A stretch of 64,000 bases of DNA from Pseudisothecium myosuroides (taxonomy: Eukaryota; Streptophyta; Bryopsida; Hypnales; Lembophyllaceae). Within the stretch, counting starts at the first letter, position 1, and every line of letters starts with the position of its first letter. The DNA lies in assembly GCA_951799445.1 (NCBI GenBank), contig OX637294.1, positions 28,049,452-28,113,451 of the forward strand, in the 5' to 3' direction. The position numbers were made by a program, and so were the translations under genes. The notes beneath the pieces were generated by a model. That model was not told the DNA's origin. It saw nothing but the letters and a program-made list of their open reading frames with translations, and ran no database searches. This document shows, piece by piece, positions 1 through 13,498 of this stretch.

Positions 1-3000
1 TGTCTTGCCACATCATTTCAATATTCCTTTTATCCTAATGCATAAAATTGGACATGTCAATGCCAGTTCCTGTTACATCTTAATTGAAAGTTAAAACAAT
101 TAAAAAATTGCAAAAAATTCTAAAAGTGTCCAATGGTCTTATAATTTTGTAGTTAGGTGTTTTCTTCTATAGAAAATACATACTTATTATAAAAACAAAA
201 TGAACACCCCGTACTAAAGAATTGTTGAAGATTTTGTATATTGGGGTTCTTTAATCCCTAAATGCGAGAACTATGTTTTGGGGGAAGATAGCAATTTTGG
301 ACAGCTGACTACAAAAGGAGTTTTTGTTTCTTTTCTTTGGAAATTATATACAATGTTTGCCAAAGGAGAAGCTTTAAGGCCCAATTGTTTTCATAACTTT
401 TGACTATGTGGTTAAAAAGTTATTGCATGATGTATGTTTTTCAATGCTTGGTGGGTAGGCTGGGCAATCCAAAAGTCTTCTTTAAAAAAAACTTTTTTAA
501 AATGCAAAAACTTGAAATTGAGTCTTTAGATTTACGTACACGTGGGAAGCTTTAAATGACTTTAGTTTGATAAATGGCTTGAAAGTTATGACAAGTTTTA
601 GTTTATGGCTAGATATAGTTTTCAAAGATTCAATATTACCCACAAAGTAAAGTTCTTCATAACATTCAATGCATTTATCAAAATGAAGTGATGCAAAGCT
701 TCCCACATGTATATAAATCTAAAGAATCAATTTCAAATTTTGGCTTTTTAGAAAAGGGATTTTTGAAGAAGTTTGTTGGGCTACCCACCCTAAACCGCCA
801 AGCAATGAAAACCACATATCATGCAGAAACTTTTTAACCACATTGTCAATTCACATGAAAACTATTGGGCCTCAAAGCCACTCTTTAGGCACACGTTATG
901 TGAAATTTTCAAAGAATAAAAAAGAAAACTCCTAAAACTTTATAGTGAGCTGCCCAAAATCACAATGTTTCTTGCCCAAAAACACACTTCTTGCATTTAA
1001 AGGTGTTAGATCTTCGACATCATCTACCTCTTCATTCACAAAATTGTCCAATTCACAACACATACATCATCATTCCCAAATGAACTGCGGTAAACTAACC
1101 TTTTAGGTTTGTTCATCCTCCGTTTAATCCCTAGGAAATACAAAGTAAAAAATAGTGAATTTTTTTTATACATCGCTTTCATGAAAATACCCTGAAATTA
1201 GCTCATGTATGCCATTTGCTAACATCCTAAAGGGGTTAAGTAACTACAAAATGATCATGAGCTTGGAGTTGAAGCAAGGGAGAATTCTTGTACTTGTTTG
1301 TTGAAGACATACAAGAGTACAAAATACACTAAAAACTTGTTATCTATAGGAAAAATAAGACTTATCCTAGAACTTAGAAGGTCTTGGTTCCAAGTTAGAT
1401 TTATATTGAATACAACATTTGTATCATCTAATATATTGATCAACACCCTTAATAGCATCAAGAAACCATACAACCATGATAGACATGTTGAAAGTTTATA
1501 AGTTGATGATCTACATCATTTTTATATCTTCAAGCTTTATGAAAGAATATTGATCCAAGGAAATTTAGTATTGCAAATCATACTTGCTAGCAATAGTCAA
1601 TGATTTCAAACATCTCTTACTACAATCATGTGGCCTTTCCCTTGTAAGAATGATGGTGCACAATAAATACATTAACCACCAGTAGACTGGACATATGTAG
1701 CCAAATTTAGATGTGTGATAATATGTGTTTTTAAAGGTGATTGTAAAAAACACCTACCAATTTTGTTGCGTTTTACAATACTCATTTTTTTTCTTCTGGA
1801 GTACCTTAAAAATTGAAAAGATAATTTTAAAAAAAACTTAAAAATATGATCAATGTTTATACCTATAAGATGAAGGTTTAGGGTAGGAAGATCATGGAAA
1901 AACTCTCTAAGTAGGAGAACTAGAAAAGTGCCAAATCTCATGAAAATATATTTTTCATGTATTAATTAGTAAAAAATAGGAAAAATAATTAAATGATGAA
2001 AATAAAACCTGGCCATTTGTAACAACTCTATGGAGATGGTCATTCACCAAAAGAAGCACCAAAATAATGTCTTACATGTTTTGAAATGTACTTTGAATGA
2101 AGTTCACTTTGTAGACTTTTATACCACATGAAATTGAGTATTTTTAAAAATCCTTCTGACAATATCTAGAAATATACTTGAAGACCATCTTCTCCAAATT
2201 TCAGCTCAAAATTCTTTTTTATGGGTACTCATAATACTACCTCCCCCCCGAAAAAAAATTTCTGCAAGTGTGATGTAAATTGGGGGCTCTTTCTAGATAG
2301 TAAAACAAATTTTTTTTTTTTTTTAAAATCAGGTAAAGTAAATAGTAGCTATGTCTGCTATGAGTACTTTGGCTATGAATTTTGAGCCATTTGGAAGTAG
2401 AATGCAAAAGTTATGGCCAAAAAACTAATGGGCGCTTGAGGTGTGACACAAAATAGTACAATTTTTTTTTGCAATCACCTTTAACAACTCCTATGAAATT
2501 TTACAATCAAGAAAATGTGGAGCATGTTAATTAGAAATTATACATGCAGCTGAAACCTCAAAAAGAATACCAAATCTTAACCAAATGAATTTAAAGTCAT
2601 TAACCTTTGAGAATTCATCAAAATCACAATTTCTTTTAAACTACTTCAAGTTTTTAATGATTAGTCAAGGGTATAGGGTTCCTCTACAAAAAATGAATTG
2701 GGCGATGAAAAATATCCAAAATAGTTTTAGAATCTTGAAATTATAAGTCTTCTAACATTAATAAAATATTGACTATTTTTATTCATTTCCATATTATAAG
2801 AATTTGACTATATAAATCTTGTTTTAAAATGATTAAAACAAAAGTTCTTCTCATTAACAATAAAATTGGCAAAAAATATTTTAAGAAAAATTGATTTCAT
2901 TATTGAAAAGGTCATTTGTAATAGAATTATTTCTTAAATGCTTGTGAGTTTGGCAGTTTGTCTTACCATGCATATTTGCATGGTTTAATAGTCAAGCACA

Positions 3001-3055
3001 ATATTTTTGCTCCAACTTGCTCTTGGCACAAAGCCTTTGCCATAGCAACTTCATT
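1..3055 (+). repeat. Direct-repeat copy 1 (matches 24589-27643)
   Basis: The first 3055 bases recur at 24589-27643 in the same orientation with a constant offset of 24588. I see no difference over about the first 2200 bases. A small cluster of substitutions and homopolymer changes lies at about 2201-2560, and the last 500 bases match again. Similarity stops abruptly at 3055/27643. The left edge is cut by the window, so the repeat probably extends further. No gene is recognisable inside; the small ORFs are duplicated along with the DNA. Confidence 0.95.
251..1009. mobile_element. Long foldback element with TTAA-type ends
   Basis: The two halves are imperfect reverse complements of each other, with arms of about 370 bases meeting near 630. 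For example GATTTACGTACACGTGGGAAG on the left pairs with the stretch ending at about 715. The left end reads TTAATCCCTAAATGC and the right end GCATTTAAAGGTGTTAG, degenerate versions of the TTAACCCCTAAA termini seen throughout the window. An identical copy lies in the second direct repeat at 24839-25597. No transposase is present, so this is a non-autonomous element. Confidence 0.6.
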
Positions 3056-3647
3056 GTGGGCAGTTATGTAGTCTCTATTCTAAAATAAACTTTGAAGGCA
3101 TTTATTTAACTCAATTTTTAATATTTTGGAAATAAAATAAAATTATATGATGTAGATTGTTTATTTAAACATTAAAACCATTGGGATTAGCATTTTTCAA
3201 TTTCACAACTAAATTATTAAGAAATTAGTATATTGAATCATTCTCTATTTTCTTCTACTTACTATATTTTTCGTATATGTTGTACAATTCCAAATGATCT
3301 AACATTTTTCAAGCATGTAGACAACTTGTCTAGAAAATTGAATACAAAGAAAGACCACCATTTTTGACATTTTTTCATAGAAAAGTGAGCATTTGAAGTG
3401 CAGCTGCCCATTTTTTTGCAAGGCCAAAAAAATGATTTTAGTGCATTTCAACGCTTTATATCTTGCAAATGAATCCGTACAATGGAAATTTCTGAAATTT
3501 TTACTGCATGTTCTCAAATCAATTTACTACAAGATCCTACGGTTACATTTGTGTCAAAAAAAATTTCTAAAATTTGATATTGATACTGAAAATGGCAATT
3601 TTGAAGCATTCTTGGTGAAAACATAGTCATAGAACTTTAGGGGTTAA
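3056..3647 (+). mobile_element. Right part of TTAA/CCCC element
   Basis: This ends in CTTTAGGGGTTAA and carries the family's internal marks: GCAAGGCCAAAAAAATGA, a copy of the 'aagatcctacggtta' motif and 'aaaatggcaattttgaagc' before the terminus. It matches the reverse complement of 18433-19282 over most of its length. The left terminus is missing and the match starts at the boundary of the 3-kb direct repeat. Confidence 0.7.
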
Positions 3648-6104
3648 AGAAACATGTATTAGTCCTTTAACGTTTGTATACTATAGATTGTGAAGACATT
3701 GCTTTGCTAATATTCTACCATTCAATAGGTATTGGTAGATTTGGTCTCAATAAGTAAACTCTTCAATTAAAAAAAAGATGCTCCCAAAAACAACTTGAAT
3801 AGAAAAGTGAAATAAAAGTCTTCAAAAATTACTATAATTAGAACTTAACATGTTGAACTTCAAGATTTTTTTTATAAATATCATAAATATTCAGTCTACA
3901 ATTGATTTGAAAAGGGATTTTCAATTTTTGACTTCAGATGTTATTGATAAATATTGGTTTAGGATATTTATTGATCTAATCATATGGATTTGATCTATAA
4001 ATCATATTCTACAACTTTTGATTGAGAGTCATCATTCAAATATTGTTCTAAGTTGCATTTTATAATAGATCTTCACAATTTTTTTTAATTTGGACTACAT
4101 TAGATTAGTCCTTGAGGGATTAAATGTGCATAGAGCCTTATCAAGCTATATTTGATCTCCATTGATTCAAATGTTGATTTTGGTTTAGTTCCACATATCA
4201 AATCTCAAATGGTCATAATTTGTAAGATGTACTTACTTAGGGGCTATCTTCTACTTTCTAGTCCTCTTTTTTTTTGAAATACTCAAGAATTGTTGAAATT
4301 TTGCCTACTACAACTCTTTAATTCCTCAAGGCTTGGCAACCTCTTGATGATGGAGGTTTTGGCTAAATTGTTACACTTTGATATTCTTTTGCACATTCCT
4401 ATGTTTGAAATTTTTAATTTCAACCAAACAAAAGTAGAAACTATTATATCTAGCATGCATAGAATTAATTAGAAAGTATTGGCTTCTACATTTTTAGATT
4501 ATAGCGACTTTGGATGATCAACTTACTGGCAAAAAATGTAGCTTGGAGGGAAGAAAAATGATAAAAAGATGCATAAGGCAATCCTCCCCCCCCCAAAAAA
4601 AATTGGGAATCCAAGGCAATGGACCGTTTTCCCCTGCATGTTTTGCTACGAGCATGAACTTTAGAAGTTTGTAGGTGTGCCTAGTAGGAGCAACTTTAGA
4701 CTCCCAATAGTCTGACCCTCTTGTTGTTGTCACATTATAACGTAGTTGCATCCTTTCAATACATGGGATTTACTTCTTTTATCATGCTATTTATTTCTTT
4801 GGAAACCTATATAACTAGTTCTATCCATGTTCACTTGACTTACATGTTTGTAAAAGAGGCCACTTTGGCTTGAACGCTATTCAAATTCCAAACTAAAACA
4901 AAAATACTTGAAAAAATGAGGTGTTTGGACGAAAGTTGTATTGCTCCAAATCAAAATAGGCCGGTGTTTTTCACTGTGGCAATTTGTTGTTGAATTGCAC
5001 CAAAGTAATAAGCCCTACACCATGCCCTTGGAACAAATGGGCATTACAAGGGCAACAAATTGCCAAAAAACTTCAAATTAAAAAAAATCTTGGATGAAAT
5101 TTTCAATTTGTGGATGAAAATAAAATTTCAAATACGTGATATGTACTAATGTGATATTCTTCATCCAATATGTAGATGAATGTTTAAATTTTGGAGCACC
5201 ATTATAACATTTAATATTGCGACTTTGGCACTTCATAAAATTGAAAAAGAAAATGAAATAGGCATGTGGGCTGCATGTGCTACACCACTCATTTATCCAA
5301 AAATTATTCATCTTTCAAAAGGAAAAAATGCATAAGGTAGTCTGCTCTATAAGCGGCCATCTTCTCCAAATTGCCCCATAATTACAGTAGCTCTTGAATG
5401 GATATAAGGCAATCCTTAATTGAACCTCTTTAGCCATTGAGAGCATTGAGGAAAATCTTGATTTATTACAAGAGTCAATCATTCTTAGTTTCCTCACATC
5501 TCTTTATAAGTTGCAAGTGGACAAATTTTAGATGACCGATGGTCACAAATAGGTACCTACATTAAAATCTCTGGAAATTCACAAGTAATTCAACAATGCT
5601 TTGAAACTATGAAATCAATTGTGTTACATTCCATATCCATTTTTCTATCTTTCGAAAGTGAGCTAAAAATCTTTCCATTCATGGGAATCCGTGAAAAAGG
5701 CGGACCAACCTATAAATGGTCACTTTTAGAATAGACTACCTTATTCATTGTGGTATGTGAAAATTCCAATCAAAAGATTGTATGTTCAAATTAGTTTGTA
5801 GTATGTTGAAAACAACAACAAAGAATTTATTAAACAAAGTTCCTAACACCTTAACTTCATTTTCCTAATTAAAGGATTAATGAGGATAAATAAGAATTCC
5901 TAATCTTCTAGCCTTTTTTAAAATTAAATTCATTGTTCATACCTGATTTCAAGAATTCTGGAATATTAAATTCCTACAATGCATCACTTCAATAGCTACT
6001 TGATGTTAGCTTTTAAATTGACAATTGTGGCCATAATTCCTAAATGAACATTTGTGAGTATGCAATAAATATGAAGATGCACACTATTCTCAACACCCTC
6101 CTTG
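3648..6104. other. Intergenic AT-rich DNA, no gene recognised
   Basis: No ORF here resembles a known protein. A short stretch at about 4694-4760 (TAGTCTGACCCTCTTGTTG and following) recurs at 32511-32575, so it is a dispersed repeat. The rest is AT-rich sequence that probably represents decayed mobile elements. Confidence 0.5.
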
Positions 6105-6350
6105 TCAAACGTTATAATCTTCCAACTTATAAGTGATATATATACAACAATAAATATCTATATCTATATCTATCTATATCTATATTTTAATTTTTAATTT
6201 TTTCCTATATGATCTCTAACATGTCTAGTTTGAATTTGTACAGTTACAATTTAAAAAAATTGATACAACTTATCTAAATGTGGGCTTTTTGTTCAATTTA
6301 GAGCAAATTTCATAGAGGCCCAAAACAGGCCATGGACATTTACGGGTTAA
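6105..6350 (-). mobile_element. Terminal fragment of second TTAA family (ATGCCC type)
   Basis: The right edge reads CATTTACGGGTTAA, preceded by CAATTTAGAGCAAATTTC. This is the reverse complement of the left end of the element at 47468. The opposite part contains 'gttataatcttccaactta', which corresponds in reverse to sequence at about 22530 and 47650. A TATC-rich microsatellite interrupts it at 6154-6186. Confidence 0.5.
6154..6186. repeat. (ATATCT/TATC)n microsatellite
   Basis: A short run of alternating ATATCT and TATC units. Confidence 0.8.
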
Positions 6351-7320
6351 ATAAAACAAAAAACGACATTTGAGCCCCGAGCCAATAAGTATTAACCTCC
6401 ATTTCCGGAGGCTGGACCCCGAACGACTATTCCCGGACAAATCCAAGTGAATTTTCTGCTCCCCTTATCGTCTGGTTTCAGTAAATGCGGTCACACAGAA
6501 TTTGAGTGGCAAGAGGTTCACCAATATCGGAATTTTCTTGCTGAGTCTGTTTTTTCAGCATTGGCTCATTCTGCTGGCAGTTCGTTTTACGAAGGTGACT
6601 TTGCTGTGCTTCAAGGTTTAGGGTTTATCGTGAAACTGATTTTGAGATTTAGGGTGAGATTCATAGGGATTGTGAGATTTAGGGTTTAGGGTTTTTACGC
6701 CCAAGCAAATTCTGTATCGATCTTTCGTGCTCTTACTACAGAAGAGTAGGGTAGCGCTTGGTCCTTCGGAGCTTGAGGAGCGCGAGTAGTTCATTTACTG
6801 ATTGATGATATCATTTGCGACATTTGTCCAACGACGCGGCTGATTGTCAAACACTAGTGTACAGTACTGTAGCTACTCCGACGGCAATTGCAAGCATGTT
6901 AGGAGACCAACTCAAAATACCTCATGGGGATTTGCAGATGGACTTGGACTTACACTTGGACTTGGCCGTGAACTAGGTACTCCCGTTTCCTTCTTCATAC
7001 CAAATCAATTCGCAGAGTTCTTTGAAGCTTTGATAGAAATGTAGCATGTCACGCGGTTCTTACAATGCCAGGGATTACAGGTGAAAGTGAATCCAGGATT
7101 GAGAAATTTGAAGCAAGTGGTGCAAGCTCTCTAAATTTCACAAACCTGTACTAGGGCTTTTAGGGTTTTAGGGTATTAGGAGTGAAATGTATCATGAAAC
7201 TTACTGCTAGCCGGAAGTGACCAGACGCTATCAAGTTAAATTGTCATGGATTGCAATCGGTGCCATTTCTACAAAAAATAAGGTGTTTGCGAGGGGTAGA
7301 TTTGATGTTGCTGTTTTTTT

Positions 7321-7620
7321 CCATTTACTGATTGATGATATCATGCTCCGCAATTAGTGCAGTCTAATTCAAACAGCAGGTCCTCTAACCCATCCCGAGT
7401 TTTTTTTGGCTTACGAGCAGATATGGGCGTTTCACAGACTGACCAAGAAGAAATGAGCCGTTTCACGAACTAGGATCGAGGATTTCTGCTTGAGGAAGTT
7501 TATTCAACCTGGAATTGGGAACTCTTGATACATTGCGGTCCGCGGCAATCAGCATAGCTGTAAGTTATTCAATGCCGATGACTGCGTGATTCCATTCTTC
7601 GAACCTTGAAAGAAGCTCGG
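7321..7620 (+). repeat. 300-base direct duplication, copy A
   Basis: From 'ccatttactgattgatgat' to 'ccttgaaagaagctcgg' this matches 8434-8735 at roughly 85-90% by eye. The opening motif also occurs once more at about 6790. Confidence 0.85.
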
Positions 7621-8433
7621 AAAACCTTGAAGGAACCTTGAAAGGGTTTAGGAAATAAGGCTGATTCATGAATTTCCGGCTTAGTACTTATTCCCGGCAA
7701 AGCTAGAAAGAACTGCTCAAAGTGATCCTCTTCTCGCAATGCTTCAGTCTAGATTTAGGGTTGAGAGCTGCAACAACACCCGCACAATAATCTGATGTTC
7801 GATTGATGTTCGGGGCCCAGATAAGACGAGCGTGAAGGGTATCGGGCACTCGCGAGGAGAGGAACTACCGCTTCCGCAGAAGGGGGGAGACCAGAGCAAG
7901 CGTCGAGCAGGAATGGACACGTTGAGAGGTTCGCCACTCCTTGATCCCAAGCTCGCGAGCTTCTGCAGAGCAAGGGTGCTGCATGCTGCAGTCTGTTGCG
8001 GGTGCACGTATGGCTGTTGTGGTGAATTGAGGGCTCAAAGAGGGCGATTTCTTGAACTGTTGTGTTAGGATGACTGAATGTGGGAAGTAGCACTGCAATG
8101 CCCGCTTGTGCAGGATTTGTAGTGGGATTCTGACTTGTTTCTCTGCTCTGGCAGTTGGTTTGGAGCCGTTTTAACTTTGAGCTCGTAGGATTGTGGTGGA
8201 AATTGCAGGACGGAGGTGAGATGCCAGCTGTTGACGGAGAAACGTTGTGTACTCTAGATGTGCTGTGAGCTGCAGCAGTCTGGATTTGGGGCCGGTAGCT
8301 GCAGCAGACTTCGGTGCCAGCAGCCTGGATTTGGGGCCGGTAAGATGTACCGAACCGATTGAGAACCCTAGTTTGTTTCGCAGAGTCGAAAGCGACTTTG
8401 CGATCACCTTTTCTTGACTTTCGCGAGTAATTA

Positions 8434-8735
8434 ATTTGCTGATTTATGATAATTTGGTGCGCACTTAGTGCAGTGCAGTGCAATTCAAATAGCAGGTCCT
8501 CTAACTCATCCTGGGTTTTCTTGGCTCAGGAGCAGATATGGGAGTTTCACAGACTGAGCAAGAAGAAATGAGCCGTTTCGCGAATTAGGGTTTAGGATTT
8601 TCGCTTGAGGAAATTTTTTCAACTTGGAATTGGAAACTCGTGATATATTGCGGTCCGTGGCAATCAGCATAGCCATAAGTTATTCAATGCTGATGACTGC
8701 GTGTTCAGGGTCTTCGGACCTTGAAAGAAGCGTTG
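8434..8735 (+). repeat. 300-base direct duplication, copy B
   Basis: This is the partner of 7321-7620. Shared landmarks are 'gcaggtcctctaac', 'gaagaaatgagccgtttc' and 'attgcggtccg'. The spacing between copies is about 1.1 kb. Confidence 0.85.
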
Positions 8736-10802
8736 GGCCTGCAAGAGAAGAACACTGATTCATGTCTTTCTGGAGTAGTACTTGTTCCCAGCAAAGGTGA
8801 ATGAAGAAGTTTATGGGGGGCAATTGCTGTTTATTGCTAAGCAGCTGAGACTCTCTGATCACCAGGCAAGCTTTGTGGTCTTTCTTGTATATCCTTTGGC
8901 TCTAAAGTGTTTGAGGAAGTGATAATGCAAACTGTATAGAGGAGTGCGCAGCTTCAATGTATCTCATTTTGGGCTACCTAGAACAGTCTACATTCGTTGG
9001 GTTTTTTATTTCTTTGGCCTTAATGTTTCTGGGGAAATGTAGAGTCAAATCAAGAGTGGCAAGTGCTTGATGAGAACAGTTTTTTTTAGTTCACAATTTT
9101 GTCAACCGTGGCCTCCAATTCCTTCTCCTGTAGGTTGATGATGCGAGGAGGATGATGTTCGATAGGGAGGAGGTTATAGTCCTCCTATAGTCCTTCTCTT
9201 CGTATCAACCTGTTGTCGAGTGAAGCTCTCTCGTTTGGTCCGGCCCAATTTGCATCCGACTTGTGCCGTTGCCTTAATGTTGATTATCTTCTTCTTTCTC
9301 ACCTTCCTTCTCTATCCCAGTGTTGTTGTGATCCAGAGGTTTTAGAAAGGTTCCCCGGGAGAACTGAGTGATAGTGGGTTCACCGCAATGTTAAGGCTAT
9401 TTACATCTGATATCTGTGTAGGAAAATGGAGATTGTAGTTCCTCAGGTGAGATAGATTACATGAATAGAACTTCGCATGTAGAGAGCGTCATGTTATGGG
9501 AGTTTCTAATGCCTGCTAGTACTAACCCGTAGAATTATTGACAAGTGCGGTCGACCGGGCATGGAGCTTCCGTTTTTGATAGTTTTCTGGAATGTGTGCT
9601 GGATAGAGATATCAGCAGAGTCAGACTTACTGTTATTTATGGGAACCGTTCATTTATACCTCATACTGCTAATCAATAAGAAAATTTTTACTCTCACAAA
9701 TAATGCAATAAGTTACTTGTCAAATAGGACTGAATATTTAGCTAATCGTACTTATCTGCGGGGATGGATTAGCTAATAGTGGTAGTGGTAGTGTTTGACA
9801 GGTTTGTGGACACCTATTGCAGAGCATATTGACAATTGGCGGAGGATTGCACCTGCTGTTCTCTGTCTCCGATTCATTTCCATGACCTTCAACCGCAAAT
9901 ATTAGGATTGCCCTCTGGAGCCAGGTTATGATCCTTCTCTTCACTCTCAAAGCGTTTTCCCCTGTATGATTCACTTATGTTTTGGTTCAAATTGGTGAAA
10001 ATGAAAATTTCCAATCCATTCTCTCATGTGTTGTTTGCTGTTGTCGAATAGGGAGTAGTGAGGGTTGCGGTATGGCGGAGGAGGGAGGGAGAATTACGAT
10101 TTCTATGTGAGATCGTGCGATTTGTGCGCCTCGATGGATGGCGGGCTTTTTTATTGATTTTTTGTGAAATTGGGGGATGTGGAGTTTGGTGAGTAGTCGT
10201 TCTTTGGATTGTGATTGTGTTCCGTGGTTTGTGGTCTGTGTAGGGGGTGAGACGGGTAATGGGATCCGGGAGTGGGCAACTGATTGCATGCGGTTCTTTG
10301 ATTGCTTGATTTCTTGATGCTAAGGAGATTCCTAAAATTTGTCTATTCTTTCGGCAATGGAGAGTTGAGGCCTATCCCAAGAAAGCCAAACGGTATTGAC
10401 TGCAACTCATTCAAAAAATTCCAAAGAATTTAAATTTTAGAATTTTAGAATAGGATTGAGATAGGCCTCTTTTGTGCCGCTTGCTTTTAGATACTGATGC
10501 ATGCAGAGAGGTGCAATACTGTTTGATGCAAGTCCTTTGGAAGAAAAGTTTAAGTTGGTTGTCAAAGTGGTTGAACGCGTCTTGCTGAACATCTTTGGTG
10601 CAGGTTCGAACTTGCACAAATATGAGGCTGTCGAATGGAATGAAGAATTAACCCAAAGAATGTTAGCCCTCGTTTAGCTGCGCATTTCTGTCTTGAGGTG
10701 AGAATCTTAGGCCTTGGTATTGCTCTGATGCAATGTTTTCTTCTATGTGTTGCTGGTATCATTAATTTGTGTTGCATCCAATCTGCAATCATACGTTACG
10801 AT

Positions 10803-11480
10803 GCTTGGAGATTTACTCAATTGGGGAGGGTAAGCTTAGATATTGGGGTTGTTCATGTGAGATGTTGTGGTTTAGATTTCTTGCTTTTCATGAGTTGCAA
10901 TATCTATTGCAGCTTTCTTTCAGTGTATGGGATTAGAAGATATTGCCAGTCATACATGATACTTTGTGTTTCTGTTGAAGTCAAGTTTTGAAGCTTGTTG
11001 TGTTCATTAAACATTGTTGATGCAACAAGTTGTCTTGATGAAATTTTGTCATTTTAAGTTGGCAAGACTATTGTGGTGCAGGACAACAATAAGTTGCGGT
11101 GAATTTGGAGACGATTGTGAACGACTTGGTGTGAAGATTCCGCTTGCTATTCACTGTATTATTCTTAGTTCAAAAAGGCCATGACCGTGGTTAGTGGCCA
11201 CCAAATTAAAGTACTTCATTGAGTTTTGTTAGCTAGCTTTGCATTTAGTCTTAAGGTAAGAGGTTCTCAATGCACCCATTTGAGAGCTGAAATTGAATTT
11301 AGACAGGCCAAACTTCTTGAAAGGTAGATGGAAGTGACATCTCACACATGCCTACATCATGAAATGTAAACTATTTGTATATTCTTGATATTGTTTATAC
11401 AAAAAATTTCAATATTTGTACTAAGGATTGTGGATGACATAATATTCCAATACCTTGAGTGTTTGTTTGTTGTATGATAT
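10803..11480 (+). repeat. Dispersed repeat shared with 36151-38525
   Basis: Starting at 'gcttggagatttactcaatt' this segment is collinear with three separated pieces of 36151-38525. In the second locus extra DNA and an internal tandem duplication separate the pieces. The last piece (11150-11480 against 38210-38525) is about 95% identical by eye. No coding capacity was recognised. Confidence 0.85.
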
Positions 11481-11840
11481 TGAGTACATTTTTTAATTGA
11501 ATTTTGTGAATAGTGAATGAATTCCTCACAATCTTGGATGATGGTTACAAAAAAAAATTCTAAAAAAATTTGTGTTTACATAAAAAGAGGAAAAAATATG
11601 GCATTTAACAATGTATTAGCAATTTGGAAGTTATGACATGAGTCATAAAAAGTACCAAATTAAAGTTAAGAGTAAAATTGAAAATATAAAAGTTATTATT
11701 CATTTTTATTAAATTGCAATTTCAATGTAATTTTAAAGATGACTTTGATTGTATTGATGGTCCTTTGTAGTCCATTCAAGTTTATGATTTTAACTTCAAA
11801 GTTATTGTAATATTGATAAAATCTTCTTACTTTGGTGCAG

Positions 11841-11905
11841 GTGAAGTGTTTGGAGGTGTAAACTTCATCATCCTATGTGTTGAATTTATACAACATTGGA
11901 ATTAG
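11841..11905 (+). other. Candidate 5'UTR exon of the TET-like gene
   Basis: This is flanked by a good acceptor (tttggtgcag) and a good donor (gtaagttg). It contains stop codons and only a two-codon uORF (ATG TGT TGA), so it would be non-coding. If spliced to the acceptor at 14742, the next long reading frame starts at the ATG at 14760. This is inferred only from splice-site quality and position. Confidence 0.35.
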
Positions 11906-12557
11906 GTAAGTTGTTCATATTTGAAATGCTTTTTTATTTGATTTCATCAATTATGTATTTGTGATTTGGTAACAACAGTGTATATTTACACTTTTTTGTG
12001 CTTCCCAAAAAGGTTGTACTATCTTAGTGATTTAGCATCACATTCGATTTCTTTGTAATTATTTGTGATTGTTTGTATTTGGTGAGTTAACCTTAGTAAA
12101 TAGTTTTTTTAATTTCTAAATCCAAAATATTGCTTGTTGTTTAGAAGACTTGACCTCAATTATGCAAATTTGGTTTAGGCTAGTTGTTGTATTCCAAACT
12201 ATATATTTAAAACTTTAAAAGCTTGACAATTTGAAGTAAATGTAAAAGACTTTATAATTTTAAAAGAATTGTTGGAGAATGCCTCCGCATTGGCTTTAAA
12301 TAAAGGCCCTGACTTTAATTTATTAAACCAGGGTTGGATGTTAAAGCCGTTTTCTACTGGATAAAGGTAGGGTGTTTATTTATTAAACCTCTATTGGATG
12401 CCACGTGGTTAATTTGCGCTTTTGGGTTCATGGCTTCTTCCAATGATTATTAAAAAAGAAAGTTAATTGAATAATTTAACATTTTAATTTTAAAATGATA
12501 GGTTAATTTTTAGGGTATGAGTTTTGAAATTTAAAGAACTAATTATCAAATTAATAT

Positions 12558-13498
12558 TTAACCCCTAAAAGACCGGCATGCATTTTTTGGTTGTATAGAA
12601 ATTTTGGCCAGGTATGTGTAAGTAGAGATTTCTATATTTTAAGCTAAAATCTTAATAAAAGGTGGGCACAAGGAGTATCTTTCATATGCACTAAATTTTA
12701 GCACATTTAAAAATAGTAGTCAAAAGTTATGGCCAAATATGTTATTTTTTTTTGTAACTGGGCAATTTGGGCACCAAAAAAAATTTAGCAAAGATTTGTT
12801 ATTTTTTGTTTAATATATTTTTTTCGTAGATTATATTTATGTCTATTTGGAAAGCTTTGATTCATTTCATTTGGATTTGTTATGAGAAAGTTATGGACAT
12901 TCTTGTTTTTGGGGCAGTTAGAGCATCTTCTTGAAAAAAATAACTTGTAGAATTCATTTATGAATGCTCTTTTTGCAATTTTTCAAAAAGAAAATTTCTT
13001 ATGGTTTAGTTTACTTGCTAGAAAAATCTGACCATTGGGATTAGTGTATTTTAATTCCATCAAGAATATATGAATATTTTAGATTTTCCTTGTATCTTGT
13101 ACCTACTTCTACTTAATAAATTTTTTAGGAATGATAATTAAGTTTTTTTGAATATTATTTTTTTCCGTAGACTTTCAACTCAATTTTCCACTATAAAGAT
13201 TTAAAGCTCAAAACTCTGTAGTGCAAAAATTTGGAGTTAAAAATGTTTAAAGTAAAAAAATCTATTCCCGGAATATGCTGAAATAATTGTATTTTTCACT
13301 TTAAATGTAGATATCTTGCAATCTCAGCGGTTAAAAATTCTGAAATTTTTTCTACACATTCTCATACTAATTAGGTGTAAGATCTTACAGTAAAATATGC
13401 AAAAAAAACATTTTTCAAATTTTTTTACTCCTTGCTATAGAAATGGCAGTTTTCAATGTTTTTTGGTAGAAAAAAGGCCTCGGTCCTTAAAGGGTTAA
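12558..13498 (+). mobile_element. TTAA/CCCC element, copy b
   Basis: The left end is TTAACCCCTAAAAGACC and the right end GGTCCTTAAAGGGTTAA, flanked by TTAA on both sides. The interior shares with other copies 'gagaaagttatggacattc', 'gtaagatcttacag' and 'aaatggcagttttcaatg'. There is no ORF of note. It lies in the probable 5'UTR intron of the downstream TET-like gene. Confidence 0.8.

Larger units (their letters stand above)
6370..10800. other. GC-richer block without a convincing gene
   Basis: Base composition is clearly less AT-rich than the flanks, and TTTAGGG-like motifs (telo-box type, as in plant promoters) occur at about 6612, 6680, 7160 and 8588. The longest ORF, 242 codons at 7755-8483 on the minus strand, is low-complexity, contains an internally repeated SYRPQIQ segment and looks non-coding. 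The block contains a 300-base direct duplication. It may be a transcribed non-coding or 5'UTR region, or part of a large decayed element. I cannot decide between these. Confidence 0.45.

Noticed and set aside
1116..1240. Short TTAATCCC...GGGGTTAA pair
   Set aside because: Only about 115 bases apart with no shared interior; likely a chance or remnant match.
7755..8483. 242-codon minus-strand ORF
   Set aside because: Low complexity, contains a duplicated DNA segment (SYRPQIQ twice), lies in a GC-richer non-coding block with overlapping frames on both strands; no domain recognised.
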